Positions 1-9,390 of a stretch of 64,000 bases of DNA are shown one piece after another. A program made the position numbers and the translations under genes. The notes under the pieces were generated by a model. That model was given only the letters and a program-made list of their open reading frames with translations, was not told the DNA's origin and searched no databases. This DNA is from Streptomyces sp. NBC_01288 (GTDB taxonomy: Bacteria > Actinomycetota > Actinomycetes > Streptomycetales > Streptomycetaceae). Within the stretch, counting starts at the first letter, position 1. Each line of letters starts with the position of its first letter. The stretch covers positions 9,547,001 to 9,611,000 of the forward strand of contig NZ_CP108427.1 in assembly GCF_035982055.1 (NCBI RefSeq). Reading direction: 5' to 3'.

Positions 1-73
1 CCTCGAACGCCGTGCGCACCGCGGTGAAGCGGGGGTCGCAGTGGCCGTCGACGGCTGGCTGGTGCTCGGACAT
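1..73 (-). CDS. Serine hydrolase (beta-lactamase/EstB-like), N-terminal 24 residues only
   Basis: Partial gene running off the left edge; only the first 24 codons are present. The start (MSEHQPAVDGHCDPRF) resembles the N-terminus of Streptomyces beta-lactamase-fold serine hydrolases/esterases, which typically begin with GHCDPRF followed by VRxAFE. The SxxK catalytic motif would lie outside the window, so the assignment rests on N-terminal similarity alone. A TetR-like palindrome lies 64 bases upstream. Confidence 0.5.
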   Translation of the reverse strand, partial: MSEHQPAVDGHCDPRFTAVRTAFE

Positions 74-136
74 GGGGCCTCCGTGGTGTGCCGGACGTCC
101 GGACCGCGACGCTGCGGCCCGGACCACCTGAACATA

Positions 137-148
137 CCGACTGGTCGG
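137..148. promoter_or_regulatory. Palindromic operator candidate (CCGACTGGTCGG)
   Basis: A 12-bp palindrome (ccgac-tg-gtcgg) lies in the 98-base gap between the left-edge hydrolase and the NTF2-like gene. Sites of this shape upstream of hydrolase genes in Streptomyces are often bound by TetR-family repressors. No cognate regulator is visible in the window. Confidence 0.35.
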
Positions 149-171
149 ACTGACCGGAAGGCGCCGTACGC

Positions 172-576
172 TCAGTTCAGGAACAAGGTGCCGGCCGGCT
201 CCCGGTGACCCGCCTCCGTGTGCCAGTAGTCGCGGGTCTCCACGGCCAGACCGGCGCCGTCGAAGCGCACGAAGACACAGCCGGCCAGCGTGGACGGTTC
301 ACCGTCCTCCTCGGCCAGCACCCTGAACTCGGCCACGGCGACGCCGTGTTGACCGACGACCGGCGCAGAGAACCGCGCATCGCCCACCCGCTCGGCCGCG
401 AACGACCACCGGAGATAGGCGGCCAACTCGGCCCGCCCCCGGTGCGGTTCGCGGAACGGCATCGAGCGGTGGACGCAGTCCTCGGCGTACAGCTCCAGCA
501 GCGCGTCCACGTCGTGCTCGGCCCAGGCGCGCGCCCAGACCCGCACGAACCGCTCGGCGGCCTCGCCGGTGTTCAT
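172..576 (-). CDS. NTF2-like (SnoaL-fold) protein
   Basis: A 134-residue protein with the SnoaL/NTF2-like pattern: an N-terminal helical stretch (AAERFVRVWARAWAEHDVD, about 6-24), then an LLELYAEDCVHRSMPF segment and a C-terminal beta-rich half with a DYWHTEAGH segment. Proteins of this fold act as small-molecule isomerases, cyclases or dehydratases, or simply as binding proteins; the substrate cannot be read from the sequence. It sits 10 bases before the acetylxylan-esterase-like gene's stop, on the same strand, so the esterase is upstream and the two are probably co-transcribed. Confidence 0.75.
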   Translation of the reverse strand: MNTGEAAERFVRVWARAWAEHDVDALLELYAEDCVHRSMPFREPHRGRAELAAYLRWSFAAERVGDARFSAPVVGQHGVAVAEFRVLAEEDGEPSTLAGCVFVRFDGAGLAVETRDYWHTEAGHREPAGTLFLN

Positions 577-586
577 TCCGCGCCCC

Positions 587-1555
587 TCAGACGTACGACC
601 GCAGCCAGTCCAGCTTCACGGCCTCCTGGTAAGGGCCGCCGCCCTCATGGCCGTTGAAGTCGTACACCTCGATCTTCTTGTCCTCGTGCGCCCAGGCGTT
701 GAACACGGCGAACACCGTGGAGGGCGGGCAGGTCTGGTCCTCCAGGGCTGTCGAGAAGAGGGCGGGGGCGCGGCCGCGGGACGCGAAGTGGACGCTGTCG
801 AAGTACGAGAGCGTGCGCAGGACATCCCCGGTGCGACCGCGATGGGTCTTGAGGTAGTTGCCGATCTCCCGGTACGGGTCGCGGTCCGTGAGGGTCGCGG
901 CGCGTGGGTAGTCGCACAGGAACGGCACGTCCGGCGCGATCCCGGCCAGGTCGCCGACCAGTCCGCCGACGGCGATGGTGATGCCGCCGCCCTGGCTCGC
1001 GCCGACCGCCACCGTGCGCGTCGGATCGACCAACGGGTGCGAACGGGCCGCCTCGACGGCCCGCACGCCGTCCGTGAACACGCGGCGGTAGTAGTAGTTC
1101 TCGGGGGCGTCGATGCCCCGGGTCATGAAGCCGGGATACGCGGGCGCGCCGCCCACCGGGTCCGGGGTGCCACCGCCACCGCCCCACGCGCTGCCCTGCC
1201 CGCGCGTGTCCATGATGAAGTGCGCGCGGCCCGTCGACGGCCACAGCAGGTTCTCGTGCGGGAGGCCCCGCCCGCCGCCGTAGCCGACGAACTCCACGAC
1301 CAGCGGCAGGGGTTGGGCCGCGTCGGCCGGCAGCCGCAACCAGCCCTTCACCGGGTGACCGCCGAACCCGGCGAACGTCACGTCGTACACCTTCACCGTG
1401 GACAGTCCCGTGTCGACCGGTTCGAAGCGGGCGTCCAGATCGTGCTCGCGGGTCTCCTGGAGGGTCTTGGACCAGAAGGCGTCGAAGTCCTCGGGCTCGA
1501 CGGAATCGCTCCGGTACGCGCGGAGTTCGTCGAGCGGAAGGTCGAACAGGGCCAT
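587..1555 (-). CDS. Acetyl xylan esterase / cephalosporin-C deacetylase family (CE7)
   Basis: A 322-residue alpha/beta hydrolase of carbohydrate esterase family 7, which removes acetyl groups from xylo-oligosaccharides and similar acetylated small molecules. Visible residues: nucleophile Ser187 in GASQGG, Asp273 in ALEDQTCPP, His303 in NGHEGGG, and the family's DTRGQG segment near 116-121. Length matches the family (about 320). No signal peptide is seen, so it is probably cytoplasmic, as usual for CE7. The start at 1555 follows an AAAGGCGG-type ribosome site. The upstream extension to 1594 lacks one. Confidence 0.88.
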   Translation of the reverse strand: MALFDLPLDELRAYRSDSVEPEDFDAFWSKTLQETREHDLDARFEPVDTGLSTVKVYDVTFAGFGGHPVKGWLRLPADAAQPLPLVVEFVGYGGGRGLPHENLLWPSTGRAHFIMDTRGQGSAWGGGGGTPDPVGGAPAYPGFMTRGIDAPENYYYRRVFTDGVRAVEAARSHPLVDPTRTVAVGASQGGGITIAVGGLVGDLAGIAPDVPFLCDYPRAATLTDRDPYREIGNYLKTHRGRTGDVLRTLSYFDSVHFASRGRAPALFSTALEDQTCPPSTVFAVFNAWAHEDKKIEVYDFNGHEGGGPYQEAVKLDWLRSYV

Positions 1556-1658
1556 CGATGACCGCCTTTGGGAAGTGTGAGTACGGATGATCACACCGTA
1601 CGTGTGACATCGGAGGACTCGCCAGGCTCGTGGGGCGCCGCGCGCCTACCATGTCGGC

Positions 1659-2671
1659 ATGTCGTCTGCCGTGGATCTGCTGGTCAAGGACGCCGAACTG
1701 CTCGTCGTGGACGGCGGGCGGGAGATCCCGGGCGGCTGGGTCGCCGTCACGGGTGGTCGGGTCACCGCCGTCGGTGTGGGAGGAGTCGAGCGCGAGGCGC
1801 TTACCAGAACCTCACCCGCTCCTACGCTCCCGCCGTCAACGGCACCCTCTTCGACTGGCTGACCACGCACCTATACGTGCATCCGCGCTGCCCGCGACAT
1901 CGGCTTCCGCTTCCATGCGACCCGCGGTTCGATGACTCGTTCCGTCGAGGACGGGGGACTGCCGCCGAGGAGCGTCACACAGAGCACCGACGAGGTGCTG
2001 GCTGACAGCGAGCGGCTGATCAAGACCCACCACGATCCGGAACCGGGCGCGTTGATCCGTGTGGCCCTCGCCCCTTGCTCGCCGTTCTCGGTGACGAAGG
2101 AAGTGATGACGGCGGCCGCGGAACTCGCCGAGCGGTACGACGTACGGCTGCACACCCATCTCGCCGAGGACCGCGACGAGGACACCTACTGCCTGGAGAC
2201 CTACGGCTGTCGGCCCGTCGAGTACTTCGAGGACACCGGACTGCCCCAGCTCCAACACGCTCATCGGGGGGCGGCACGGCGAGAGTGAAGGAGATGCGCG
2301 AGCTGGGTCTGTCGGTGGGAATGTTGGAGCTGGAGCGCTATCGGGGCGGGCCCGGTGCGATGACCGCGCGGGACGCCCTCGACATCGCCACCCGGGGTTC
2401 GGCACGGTGTGTGGGGCGGGCTGACGAGCTGGGGCATCTGCGGCCGGGCGCGTGTGCCGACCTGGTCGTGTGGGACCTGCACGAGGTCGCGCTGGCCGGG
2501 GCGGTCAGTGATCCCGTCGAGGCGTGGCTGCGGTGCGGGCCCGCGCGGGCGTGGACGACGGTTGTGTGCGGGCGGGTGCTGGTGGAGCGGGGCGAGCCGG
2601 TGCTGGCGGGGCTGGGGGATGTGCTGCGGGACCATGGGCGGGTTGCCCGGCGGATGCAGCGAGGGGTGTAG
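1659..2671 (+). pseudogene. Decayed 8-oxoguanine deaminase-like amidohydrolase
   Basis: Reading-frame pieces match a cytosine/guanine-deaminase-type amidohydrolase in order. An N-terminal beta domain (MSSAVDLLVKDAELLVVDGG, frame of 1659) ends near 1800. YQNLTRSYAPAVNGTLFDWL (from 1802) is in another frame. An HATRGSMTRSVEDGGLPP piece follows, with a long stretch to about 2250. The C-terminal part (GLSVGMLELERYRGGPG to the stop at 2671) is in a third frame. Joints near 1800, 1865 and 2250 lack expected sequence, including the HxH metal motif before YQNLTRSY and the middle of the TIM barrel. Several internal deletions have therefore destroyed the gene. The intact enzyme would deaminate 8-oxoguanine to urate. 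Confidence 0.75.
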
Positions 2672-2840
2672 GGGCTGCGGGTGGGCAGTGGGTCGGTTGC
2701 GGTGGCGTGGCTCAACTGGCTTGTGGGAGTGGGGTGTTGAGGTGCCTGGCCGGTCGGGGTGGTCGTGGGTGGTGTGCCACGGCTGCGGCGCCCGTCACGG
2801 CCCGTCGGACGTCACGCCCGCCTCCGTCCCTTCCGGCTCG

Positions 2841-3425
2841 TCACGCTCGCCGTCGAGTCCACTGCGGTTCCGTCAGCGCCCAGTCCCGTTCCCACTCGGC
2901 CAACCGGTGCCGCAGGGAGACTCGTTGGACCACCGCCCGTGCGAGGAGGGCCAGGCCGATCACACCGGCCGCCGACCACACGCCGACGGTCACCGTGTGC
3001 TGCCAGACGGCCACCTCACCCGGTGGCGGGGCGACACTGTGACCCTTGGCGTCGAGCCATACGGCCACCACGTCACCGCGTCCTGTGTCCGCGGGGACCG
3101 CGACCGTGGCCGTACGCGCGCCCTTGCCCGGCTCGGTCCAGCGCACCGCCACCGGGAAACTGCGCGGGCGGTTCCCCTCCACGGAGGGGAGCTGGGCGGG
3201 CGGGTTGCCGATCACCTTCGCGTGGACGCGGTGGCGGTCGGCGCGCTGGGTCGCGGCGATGGTCCGGGCCTGGTCGTGGGCCCACAGCCCAGCGGCGGCG
3301 CCGGTCAGGGGCGCGCCGACGAACAGCAGCAGGGTGACGGCCAGCGCCGTCCACGCCTCCACGACATCCGACCGGCGCCGCAACGGATTCTGCCGCCGGC
3401 GTCGACTCCGTACCCGGGTCCGCAT
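2841..3425 (-). CDS. Membrane protein, Rv1733c-like family
   Basis: A 194-residue protein with a basic N-terminus (RTRVRSRRRRQNPLRRRSD), a transmembrane segment near residues 22-45, an extracytoplasmic domain of about 85 residues rich in charged beta segments, and a second membrane segment near 145-165 ending in basic residues. This two-helix layout matches actinobacterial proteins like Mycobacterium Rv1733c, of unknown function. The start at 3425 follows GAGGAGAC at good spacing; an in-frame extension to 3533 has no ribosome site. It is followed by an unremarkable 169-base gap toward the deaminase pseudogene. Confidence 0.7.
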   Translation of the reverse strand: MRTRVRSRRRRQNPLRRRSDVVEAWTALAVTLLLFVGAPLTGAAAGLWAHDQARTIAATQRADRHRVHAKVIGNPPAQLPSVEGNRPRSFPVAVRWTEPGKGARTATVAVPADTGRGDVVAVWLDAKGHSVAPPPGEVAVWQHTVTVGVWSAAGVIGLALLARAVVQRVSLRHRLAEWERDWALTEPQWTRRRA

Positions 3426-3616
3426 GTCGGTCTCCTCGCCGTCACCGGAGCCGAGGAACCGTAAGGCCGGAAACCCTCTGTAGGGCCGGTCCGCCGCCGC
3501 CTCGACACCGCGCACGCATGCGAGCGTCCACACAGAAGTCGTACCCCCTCCGAGGTACTTCTCTCAACCGGAGCCGAGTGGATCGGCCGGGAGGCCGCGT
3601 GTCGTCCGGCCGATCC

Positions 3617-4364
3617 TCAGCCGAACCGTTCGATGCGGATGCGGTCCACCGGCTGGCCCGCCTCGACCAGCAGCCGTGAGGCATGCTCGGCGAAGCCGTT
3701 GGAGCCGCACACATAGGCCTCCCACCCACCAGCGGGCTGCTCGGCCAAGAGCGGCGCCACATGTGCGGCGGCCATACGTCCCACCGGCACACCTTTTGGC
3801 GCGCTGCGCGTGAACACAGCCGTGGTCTCGGCGCCGTACTCCCGCGTGTAGATCAACTCCTCGGGACTGCGCGCCGACACCACCAGCCGCAGCGGCACGG
3901 ACAACCCGCGCGCCCGGTGCTGCCGGAGCATCGACATCAGCGGTACGACCCCGGAACCGGCGCCCAGCAGCAGCGCGGGCCGGTCGCCGGGCCAGGCGAA
4001 GAAGCCGCTCAGCGGGCCGCGCACCTCGACCTCGTCACCGGGCCTGGCCACGGTGTGGAACCAGCCCGACACCTCGCCGCCCTCGACATGGTCAAGGGTC
4101 AGCTCCACATGGCCGGCGTCGTCCGGGTGCGAGGCGATCGAGTAGTGGCGCTGCGCCACATAACCGTCCTCGGCGCGCAGCCGCAGCATCAGGTGCTGGC
4201 CGGGCAGATGTCCGGCCCAGTCGGGCACGACGAAGCGGAACGTCGAGGCGTGCGGGGTCTCCCGGCGGATCTCGGTGAGCGTGGCGGTCTGCCACACGGC
4301 GGCGGCGCGGTTGCTCACGGCGATGCGTCCCGGCACCGCGAACCTGGTGGCGGGCGCGAAGGTG

Positions 4365-4372
<8 letters not shown>
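3617..4372 (-). CDS. Ferredoxin-reductase-type FAD/NAD(P) oxidoreductase
   Basis: A 251-residue ferredoxin-NADP-reductase-fold protein. It shows the FAD-binding RHYSIAS motif, a loop before GDEVEVRGPLSGFF, the nucleotide-binding GAGSGVVPLMSM, and a C-terminal YVCGSNGFAEHA segment. It probably moves electrons between NAD(P)H and the adjacent molybdoenzyme. The GTG start at 4372 overlaps the upstream gene's TGA by 8 bases and has AGGAAC before it; a longer start would run deep into the upstream gene. No 2Fe-2S plant-type ferredoxin domain is present. Confidence 0.85.
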
Positions 4373-4970
<598 letters not shown>

Positions 4971-5261
4971 ACGGGTGGAGCCTCCAGGCCGCTGCGGCGC
5001 GGGTCCGCCGGGCGAGCGTGATCAGTGGTTTCTCGTTTCAACGGTACGCGTCCACGAGGTATGCCCAGGTCCGGGGGCGACCGCCGATCATTGCGGCCGT
5101 ATGAACTCTCCCCGCGCGAGGGAATAGCCGCCCGGGGATCGACCTTGGTCTTCAGTGCGGCCCGAGTGGCGGCTCGGCGGCTTGGGTGCGGACACTCCGT
5201 GGTCGTGCTGGTGTGATGACCACAGGCGATCCGGTGACTGCGAAGGAGAGTGAGGGAACAG

Positions 5262-6188
5262 ATGCCGAAGGCGTACGTCTTCACGCGTTACGGGGGACCC
5301 GAGACCGAGGCACTCGTCGAGATCGACCAGCCCGGTCCCGGCCCCGGTGAAGTCCTCGTCGCGGTGCGCGCGGCCGGGGTGAACCCCGTCGACTGGAAGC
5401 AGCGCACCGGCTACCGGCGCCCCGGCGAGACCGGCTCACGCGCGTTCCCCGCGGTCTTCGGCCAAGAGGTCTCCGGAGTCGTACGCGAGATCGGCGCCGG
5501 AGTCGACGGATTCGCCGTCGGCGACGAGGTGTTCGGCAGCACCGTGGCCGGCGGATACGCCGAGTACGCCCTGCTGACCGCCACGGTCACCGCGCACAAA
5601 CCCGCCGAGCTGTCCTTCACGGACGCCGCCACCCTCCCCGTCGCCGCGGCGACCGCCTACGACGGGATCCGCCAGCTCGACCTGCCCGCCGGCGCCACCG
5701 TGCTGATCACCGGCGCGGGCGGCGGCGTCGGCTCCGCGGCCCTGCAGATCGCCCGCGCGCTGGGACTGCGCGCCGTGGGCGTGGCGAGCGCGGGCAAGAA
5801 AGACTTCGTGGAGTCGCTGGGCGCGGTCCACGTCCCCTCCGGACCGGACCTGGCCGCACGCGTACGGGCCGTCGCCCCGGACGGCGTCGACGGCGCCTAC
5901 GACCTCGTCGGCGGCGAGGTGCTCGCCGAGGCGGCCACGCTCCTCACCGACCCCACGAAGCTGATCACCGCCGGGGCACCCGCCCCCGAGGTCGAGAAGC
6001 TCGGCGGTGCCCGTGTGGAACGCGCCCGCAACTCCGCCGTTCTCGAAGCGCTCGCGCAGCTCGTGATCAAGGGCCAACTGGACCCGCACGTGACGCGGAC
6101 CTTCCCGCTCGACCAGGCCGGCGAGGCGCTGCGCACCGTCGAGGACGGCCACGCCCGCGGCAAGATCGTGATCGAGGTCGCCGCATGA
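5262..6188 (+). CDS. NADP-dependent quinone oxidoreductase (MDR/zeta-crystallin type)
   Basis: A 308-residue medium-chain dehydrogenase/reductase lacking zinc ligands: GroES-like N-terminal half (VNPVDWKQRTGY), then a Rossmann domain with VLITGAGGGVGSAALQIA and a C-terminal GKIVIEVAA. Members reduce quinones or enones with NADPH. The start at 5262 is preceded by GGAGAGTGAGGG, which favours it over the codon at 5250. The gene overlaps the following acetyltransferase by four bases, so the two are translated together. The 291 bases upstream hold its promoter but no gene I can support. Confidence 0.87.
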   Translation: MPKAYVFTRYGGPETEALVEIDQPGPGPGEVLVAVRAAGVNPVDWKQRTGYRRPGETGSRAFPAVFGQEVSGVVREIGAGVDGFAVGDEVFGSTVAGGYAEYALLTATVTAHKPAELSFTDAATLPVAAATAYDGIRQLDLPAGATVLITGAGGGVGSAALQIARALGLRAVGVASAGKKDFVESLGAVHVPSGPDLAARVRAVAPDGVDGAYDLVGGEVLAEAATLLTDPTKLITAGAPAPEVEKLGGARVERARNSAVLEALAQLVIKGQLDPHVTRTFPLDQAGEALRTVEDGHARGKIVIEVAA

Positions 6189-6907
6189 GCACGTCCGACG
6201 AACGCGTCCTCGACAACCCGGCCCGTGCCGCCCTCACCGGCCCGCACGCCCACTTCGCCGAGCGGCGCGGCCGGGTTCTGCGCTACCCGGTGGACGTGTC
6301 TCCGTGGCTGGCCCTGCCCGACGGGCCCGACGCCGACGACTGGGCGGACGTGGCCACGCTCGCCGGCCCCGGCGCCGAGATCACGCTCTTCGGCTGCCGG
6401 GGGCAGATCCCGGACGACTGGGAGATCACCCTCGACATGGACGGTGTGCAGATGCTCGACGACGGGCTGGCCGCCGCACCGGACCCGGAGGCGGTCCCCC
6501 TCGGCCCCGCCGACGTCCCCGAGATGCTCGACCTGGTGGCACGGACCAGGCCCGGCCCCTTCCTGCCCCGCACCGTCGAACTCGGCCCCTACCTCGGCAT
6601 CCGGCGCGGCGGCGTCCTCATCGCCATGGCCGGCGAACGGCTCCACCCGCCCGGCTGGACCGAGATCAGCGCCGTCTGCACCGACCCCTCCGCCCGCGGC
6701 GAGGGTCTCGCGAGCCGCCTCATCCTGGCCGTCGCCCACGGCATCCGCGAACGCGGCGAGACCCCGTTCCTGCACACCGGCGCGGGCAACACCACCGCCA
6801 TACGGCTGTACGAGTCCCTGGGCTTCCGGCTGCGCCGGACCACCGCGTTCCTCGCGGCACGGGCGCCGGAGCACCTGACGCAGACGCGGTCGGTGGGGGT
6901 GTCGTAG
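6185..6907 (+). CDS. GNAT-family N-acetyltransferase
   Basis: A 240-residue protein whose C-terminal half is a GNAT domain: EISAVCTDPSARGEGLASRL carries the acetyl-CoA-binding R/Q-x-x-G-x-A/G signature, followed by FLHTGAGNTTAIRLYESLGF. The N-terminal 120 residues are divergent and presumably recognise the acceptor, which cannot be predicted. The ATG overlaps the stop of the quinone oxidoreductase (ATGA). Confidence 0.85.
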   Translation: MSTSDERVLDNPARAALTGPHAHFAERRGRVLRYPVDVSPWLALPDGPDADDWADVATLAGPGAEITLFGCRGQIPDDWEITLDMDGVQMLDDGLAAAPDPEAVPLGPADVPEMLDLVARTRPGPFLPRTVELGPYLGIRRGGVLIAMAGERLHPPGWTEISAVCTDPSARGEGLASRLILAVAHGIRERGETPFLHTGAGNTTAIRLYESLGFRLRRTTAFLAARAPEHLTQTRSVGVS

Positions 6908-6929
6908 AACCGAGTGGGCCGGTGGCCGC

Positions 6930-7370
6930 TCAGTCACCGCCCTCGGTTTCGCCCGGCCACGCGTTGTAGCGCTCCAGATAGTCGGCGAACCGGGTCAGGT
7001 CCTCCTCGGGCCAGTCCGCGAGCCGTTCCCGGAAAGCGGCCTGGCGGTTCTCGGTGACCTGGGCGAGGATCCGGCGGCCGGCGGGGGTGAGGTGCAGGAC
7101 CTGGACGCGGTGGTCCTCGGGGTCGGGGCGGCGCTCGATGAGGTCGGCGCGTTCCAGCGCGGCGACCTGGCGGCTGACGGTGGACTTGTCGAGGGCGTAG
7201 TGCGCGGCGAGGTCGGTGGCGCGGCAGCCGCCCTGCTCCTCCAGGTGGCTGAGGAGGGTGTATGACACCAGAGACAGCTCGGGATGGAGGCGGCCCGCCG
7301 AGGCCCGGGCGCGCCGGGCGAAGATCGTCATCTCGCGCTGGATGGTCTCCACGGCCTGGTTCGCTCGCAC
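6930..7370 (-). CDS. MarR-family transcriptional regulator
   Basis: A 146-residue winged-helix regulator: dimerisation helix, then HLEEQGGCRATDLAAHYALDKSTVSRQVAALERADLIERRPDPEDHR (about 43-89), the classical MarR helix-turn-helix and wing. It converges on the quinone oxidoreductase/GNAT pair, which it may control together with itself. The GTG start at 7370 has GAGGGAGA seven bases upstream. Confidence 0.9.
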   Translation of the reverse strand: MRANQAVETIQREMTIFARRARASAGRLHPELSLVSYTLLSHLEEQGGCRATDLAAHYALDKSTVSRQVAALERADLIERRPDPEDHRVQVLHLTPAGRRILAQVTENRQAAFRERLADWPEEDLTRFADYLERYNAWPGETEGGD

Positions 7371-7395
7371 TGGAATCTCCCTCGTTCACCCGCTT

Positions 7396-7410
7396 GTTGC
7401 AGAGTACAAC
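7396..7410. promoter_or_regulatory. MarR operator candidate
   Basis: The imperfect inverted repeat GTTG-cagagta-CAAC begins 26 bases upstream of the MarR start codon and overlaps the likely promoter, read on the minus strand. Size and place fit MarR autoregulation. Confidence 0.45.
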
Positions 7411-7619
7411 TCAGGGTGGGACTCGGCCCCTCGCGGACCCGGTGGTTGGGGTAATGTTGCTCCCCGGTCGCGGACGGTCGCGGCCCTGAACTCCTGGGAG
7501 GTGAGACCCATTACCGCTGTGTCAGGTCGGGTGCTCTCACCTCAGGACAACGCGGATCACCGCCGCTAGGTGACCGCGAGAGCGCCCTTCGGTTGCTTCC
7601 CGAAAGGCTCTCGGCTTTC
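7411..7619 (+). promoter_or_regulatory. Leader region with stem-loop and possible 22-codon ORF before the methyltransferase
   Basis: This 209-base stretch has two visible elements. At 7501-7569 a GTG-initiated 22-codon frame (MRPITAVSGRVLSPQDNADH, then two Arg and TAG) overlaps a strong GGGAGG. At 7578-7613 GAGAGC...CTTCGG pairs with CCGAAAGGCTCTC to form a stable hairpin that includes the apparent ribosome site of the downstream gene. It may be a structured 5' leader or a leader peptide; neither is established. Confidence 0.3.
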
Positions 7620-8414
7620 ATGCCCCCTCTTTCCCCCGCCTCCGTCGTCACCACGCTCCGCGCCGCGGGCTGTGTCTTCGCCGAGGACGAGGCGCGACTG
7701 ATCCTCTCCACCGCGCGTACCCCGGACGAACTCGCCGCCATGGTGGACCGCCGGGTCGCGGGCCTGCCCCTCGAACACGTCGTCGGCTGGGCCGAGTTCA
7801 GCGGCCTGCGCATAGCCGTGGAACCCGGCGTGTTCGTGCCCCGCCGCCGTACCGAGTTCCTCGTCGAACAGGCCCTCGCGCACGCCCCGGACGCGTCCGT
7901 CGTCGTGGACCTGTGCTGCGGTTCCGGCGCGGTGGGCGCCGCGCTGGCCGCAGTCCTCGGCCGGGTCGAACTGCACGCCGCCGACATCGACCCCGCGGCC
8001 GTGCGCTGCGCCCGCCGCAATGTCGTTCCCTACGGCGGCCAGGTCCACGCGGGCGACCTCTTCACGGCACTGCCCGACGCATTGCGCGGCCGCGTCGACA
8101 TCCTCGCGGCCAACGTGCCGTACGTCCCCACGGGCGAGGTCGGCCTCCTACCTGCCGAGGCCCGCGACCACGAACCCCTGGTCGCCCTCGACGGCGGCAC
8201 CGACGGCCTCGCCATACTCCGCGAGGTCGCCACCGGGGCGCCCGACTGGCTTGCCCCCGGCGGCTGCCTCCTCGTCGAGACGAGCGAGCGTCAACTCCCG
8301 GCGGCGGTCGAGGCGTTCACGCGTGGTGGGCTGGAGACGCGGTCGGCGTATTCGGAGGAGTTGTACGCGAATGTTGTGATCGGGGTCAGGGCGGTGGGGG
8401 CGGTCAGGTCGTAG
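7620..8414 (+). CDS. PrmC-related protein N5-glutamine methyltransferase
   Basis: A 264-residue S-adenosylmethionine-dependent methyltransferase related to PrmC/HemK, which methylates the GGQ glutamine of release factors. It has the N-terminal helical domain, PRRRTEFLVEQAL, SAM motif I VVDLCCGSGAVGAALA (about 98-113), and AANVPYVPTGE where PrmC has NPPY. The NVPY variant marks the PrmC-related subfamily rather than true PrmC, so the target protein is uncertain. The ATG at 7620 is favoured by GAAAGG upstream. Its 3' end has been duplicated downstream. Confidence 0.82.
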   Translation: MPPLSPASVVTTLRAAGCVFAEDEARLILSTARTPDELAAMVDRRVAGLPLEHVVGWAEFSGLRIAVEPGVFVPRRRTEFLVEQALAHAPDASVVVDLCCGSGAVGAALAAVLGRVELHAADIDPAAVRCARRNVVPYGGQVHAGDLFTALPDALRGRVDILAANVPYVPTGEVGLLPAEARDHEPLVALDGGTDGLAILREVATGAPDWLAPGGCLLVETSERQLPAAVEAFTRGGLETRSAYSEELYANVVIGVRAVGAVRS

Positions 8415-8720
8415 CGCGGGGGCAGTTGGACGTGGCTCGGCGGGGTGCAGGGTGCGGGGTTCGGGGTGCTGTCGGGTGGGCTGGGTGCGGGCGCGTCGGA
8501 GGGGGTGCCGGTTGGGTCGTGGCGCCGTTGCCGGACGGGCTGGGTGTCCGACTGGCTTGCCCCCTGGGGCTGTGCCCTCGTCGATGCGCGTGTGCGTCAA
8601 CTCCTGTCAGCGGTCGAGGCGTTCACGAGTCCTGGGCTGGAGACGCGGTCGGCCTACTCCGAGGAGTTGTACGCGAACGTCGTAATCGGCGGCGGGGCGG
8701 CGGGGCCTGTCAGGTCGTTG
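8242..8720 (+). repeat. Direct duplication of the methyltransferase 3' end (offset 306 bp)
   Basis: Bases 8242-8414 (codons for PDWLAPGGCLLVE to the stop) recur, diverged, at 8548-8720. The second copy keeps the CCGACTGGCTTGCCCCC start, the SAYSEELYANVVIG codons and the GTCAGGTCGT ending, but its stop is lost (TTG for TAG) and it has no start. The exact 306-bp offset at both ends shows one tandem duplication including about 130 bp beyond the stop. Confidence 0.85.
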
Positions 8721-9213
8721 CGGCGCTGCCAAACAGACGGGGCGCAGGTTTCGGGCCGCAGTTGGGCGGGCTGGGTACGGCGCTTGGGCTGCGATCGCCG
8801 GGTCCCTCGGGTCCCCGGCCGCCGGGCCCGCCCCGTCTGTTGCTCGGGCCCTTGTGGTCGAAGGTGCCCGTGCACCCGGTGCGGGTGCGGGTGCCGGCGT
8901 CGGAGCGGGTGCCCGCCAGGTCGCGGCGTCGCTGCTGGACGGGCTCGGCGCGGTGCTTGGGGCGCGGGCGCCGCGTCCCCAGGGGCGACGTCGTGAGCGC
9001 TCGGCCACTTTTGTCCCTCGCTCAGGTTCTGCGGTCGAAGGTGTCGAAGGTGTCCGTGAAGGCCCGGTCGGCGGTGGGCGCGGGCGCCGCGTCCCCAGGG
9101 GCCGGGATCGTGAACGCTCGGCCACTCTCGTCCCTCACCCAGGCCTTGCGGTCGGAAGGTGTCCGCGAAGCTGCGGCTGGCGGTGCGGGTGCGGGTGCGG
9201 GTGCGGGTACGGG
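8415..9213. other. Gene-free spacer built of decayed copies of both flanking gene ends
   Basis: About 800 bases between two convergent genes with no credible gene of its own. It holds the displaced copy of the methyltransferase tail and at least two degenerate copies of the downstream membrane protein's C-terminal coding region (starting near 8711 and 8923). Reading frames here end in scrambled low-complexity peptides, so longer frames through the stretch are artefacts of high GC. Confidence 0.75.
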
Positions 9214-9390
9214 TCAGGTTGTAGCGCCGCTGCCGGACGGGCTCGGCGTGGCGCTCGGGCCGTGGTTGCCGTGTCCCCAGGGGCCGGGGCCCCGGCCGTC
9301 CGGACCGCCCCGTCCGTCGCCCGGGCCCTTGCGGTCGAAGGCGCCTGTGAAGGCTCGGTCGGCTGTGCGGGTGCCGGTGGTGGAGCGGGT
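8709..9390 (-). repeat. Degenerate copies of the 3' end of the membrane-anchored OB-like gene
   Basis: The genuine tail at 9214-9390 encodes a GTRTADRAFTGAFDRKGPGD-type stretch ending GSGATT. On the minus strand, 8711-8930 would encode a similar GTFDHKGPSNRRGGPGGRG stretch, and 8923-9213 contains further TFD/RP segments with CCGCGTCCCCAGGGG and GAGCGCTCGGCCACT motifs twice. Each copy begins with GTCAGGT(C/T)G, the sequence that also closes the methyltransferase gene. Confidence 0.65.
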
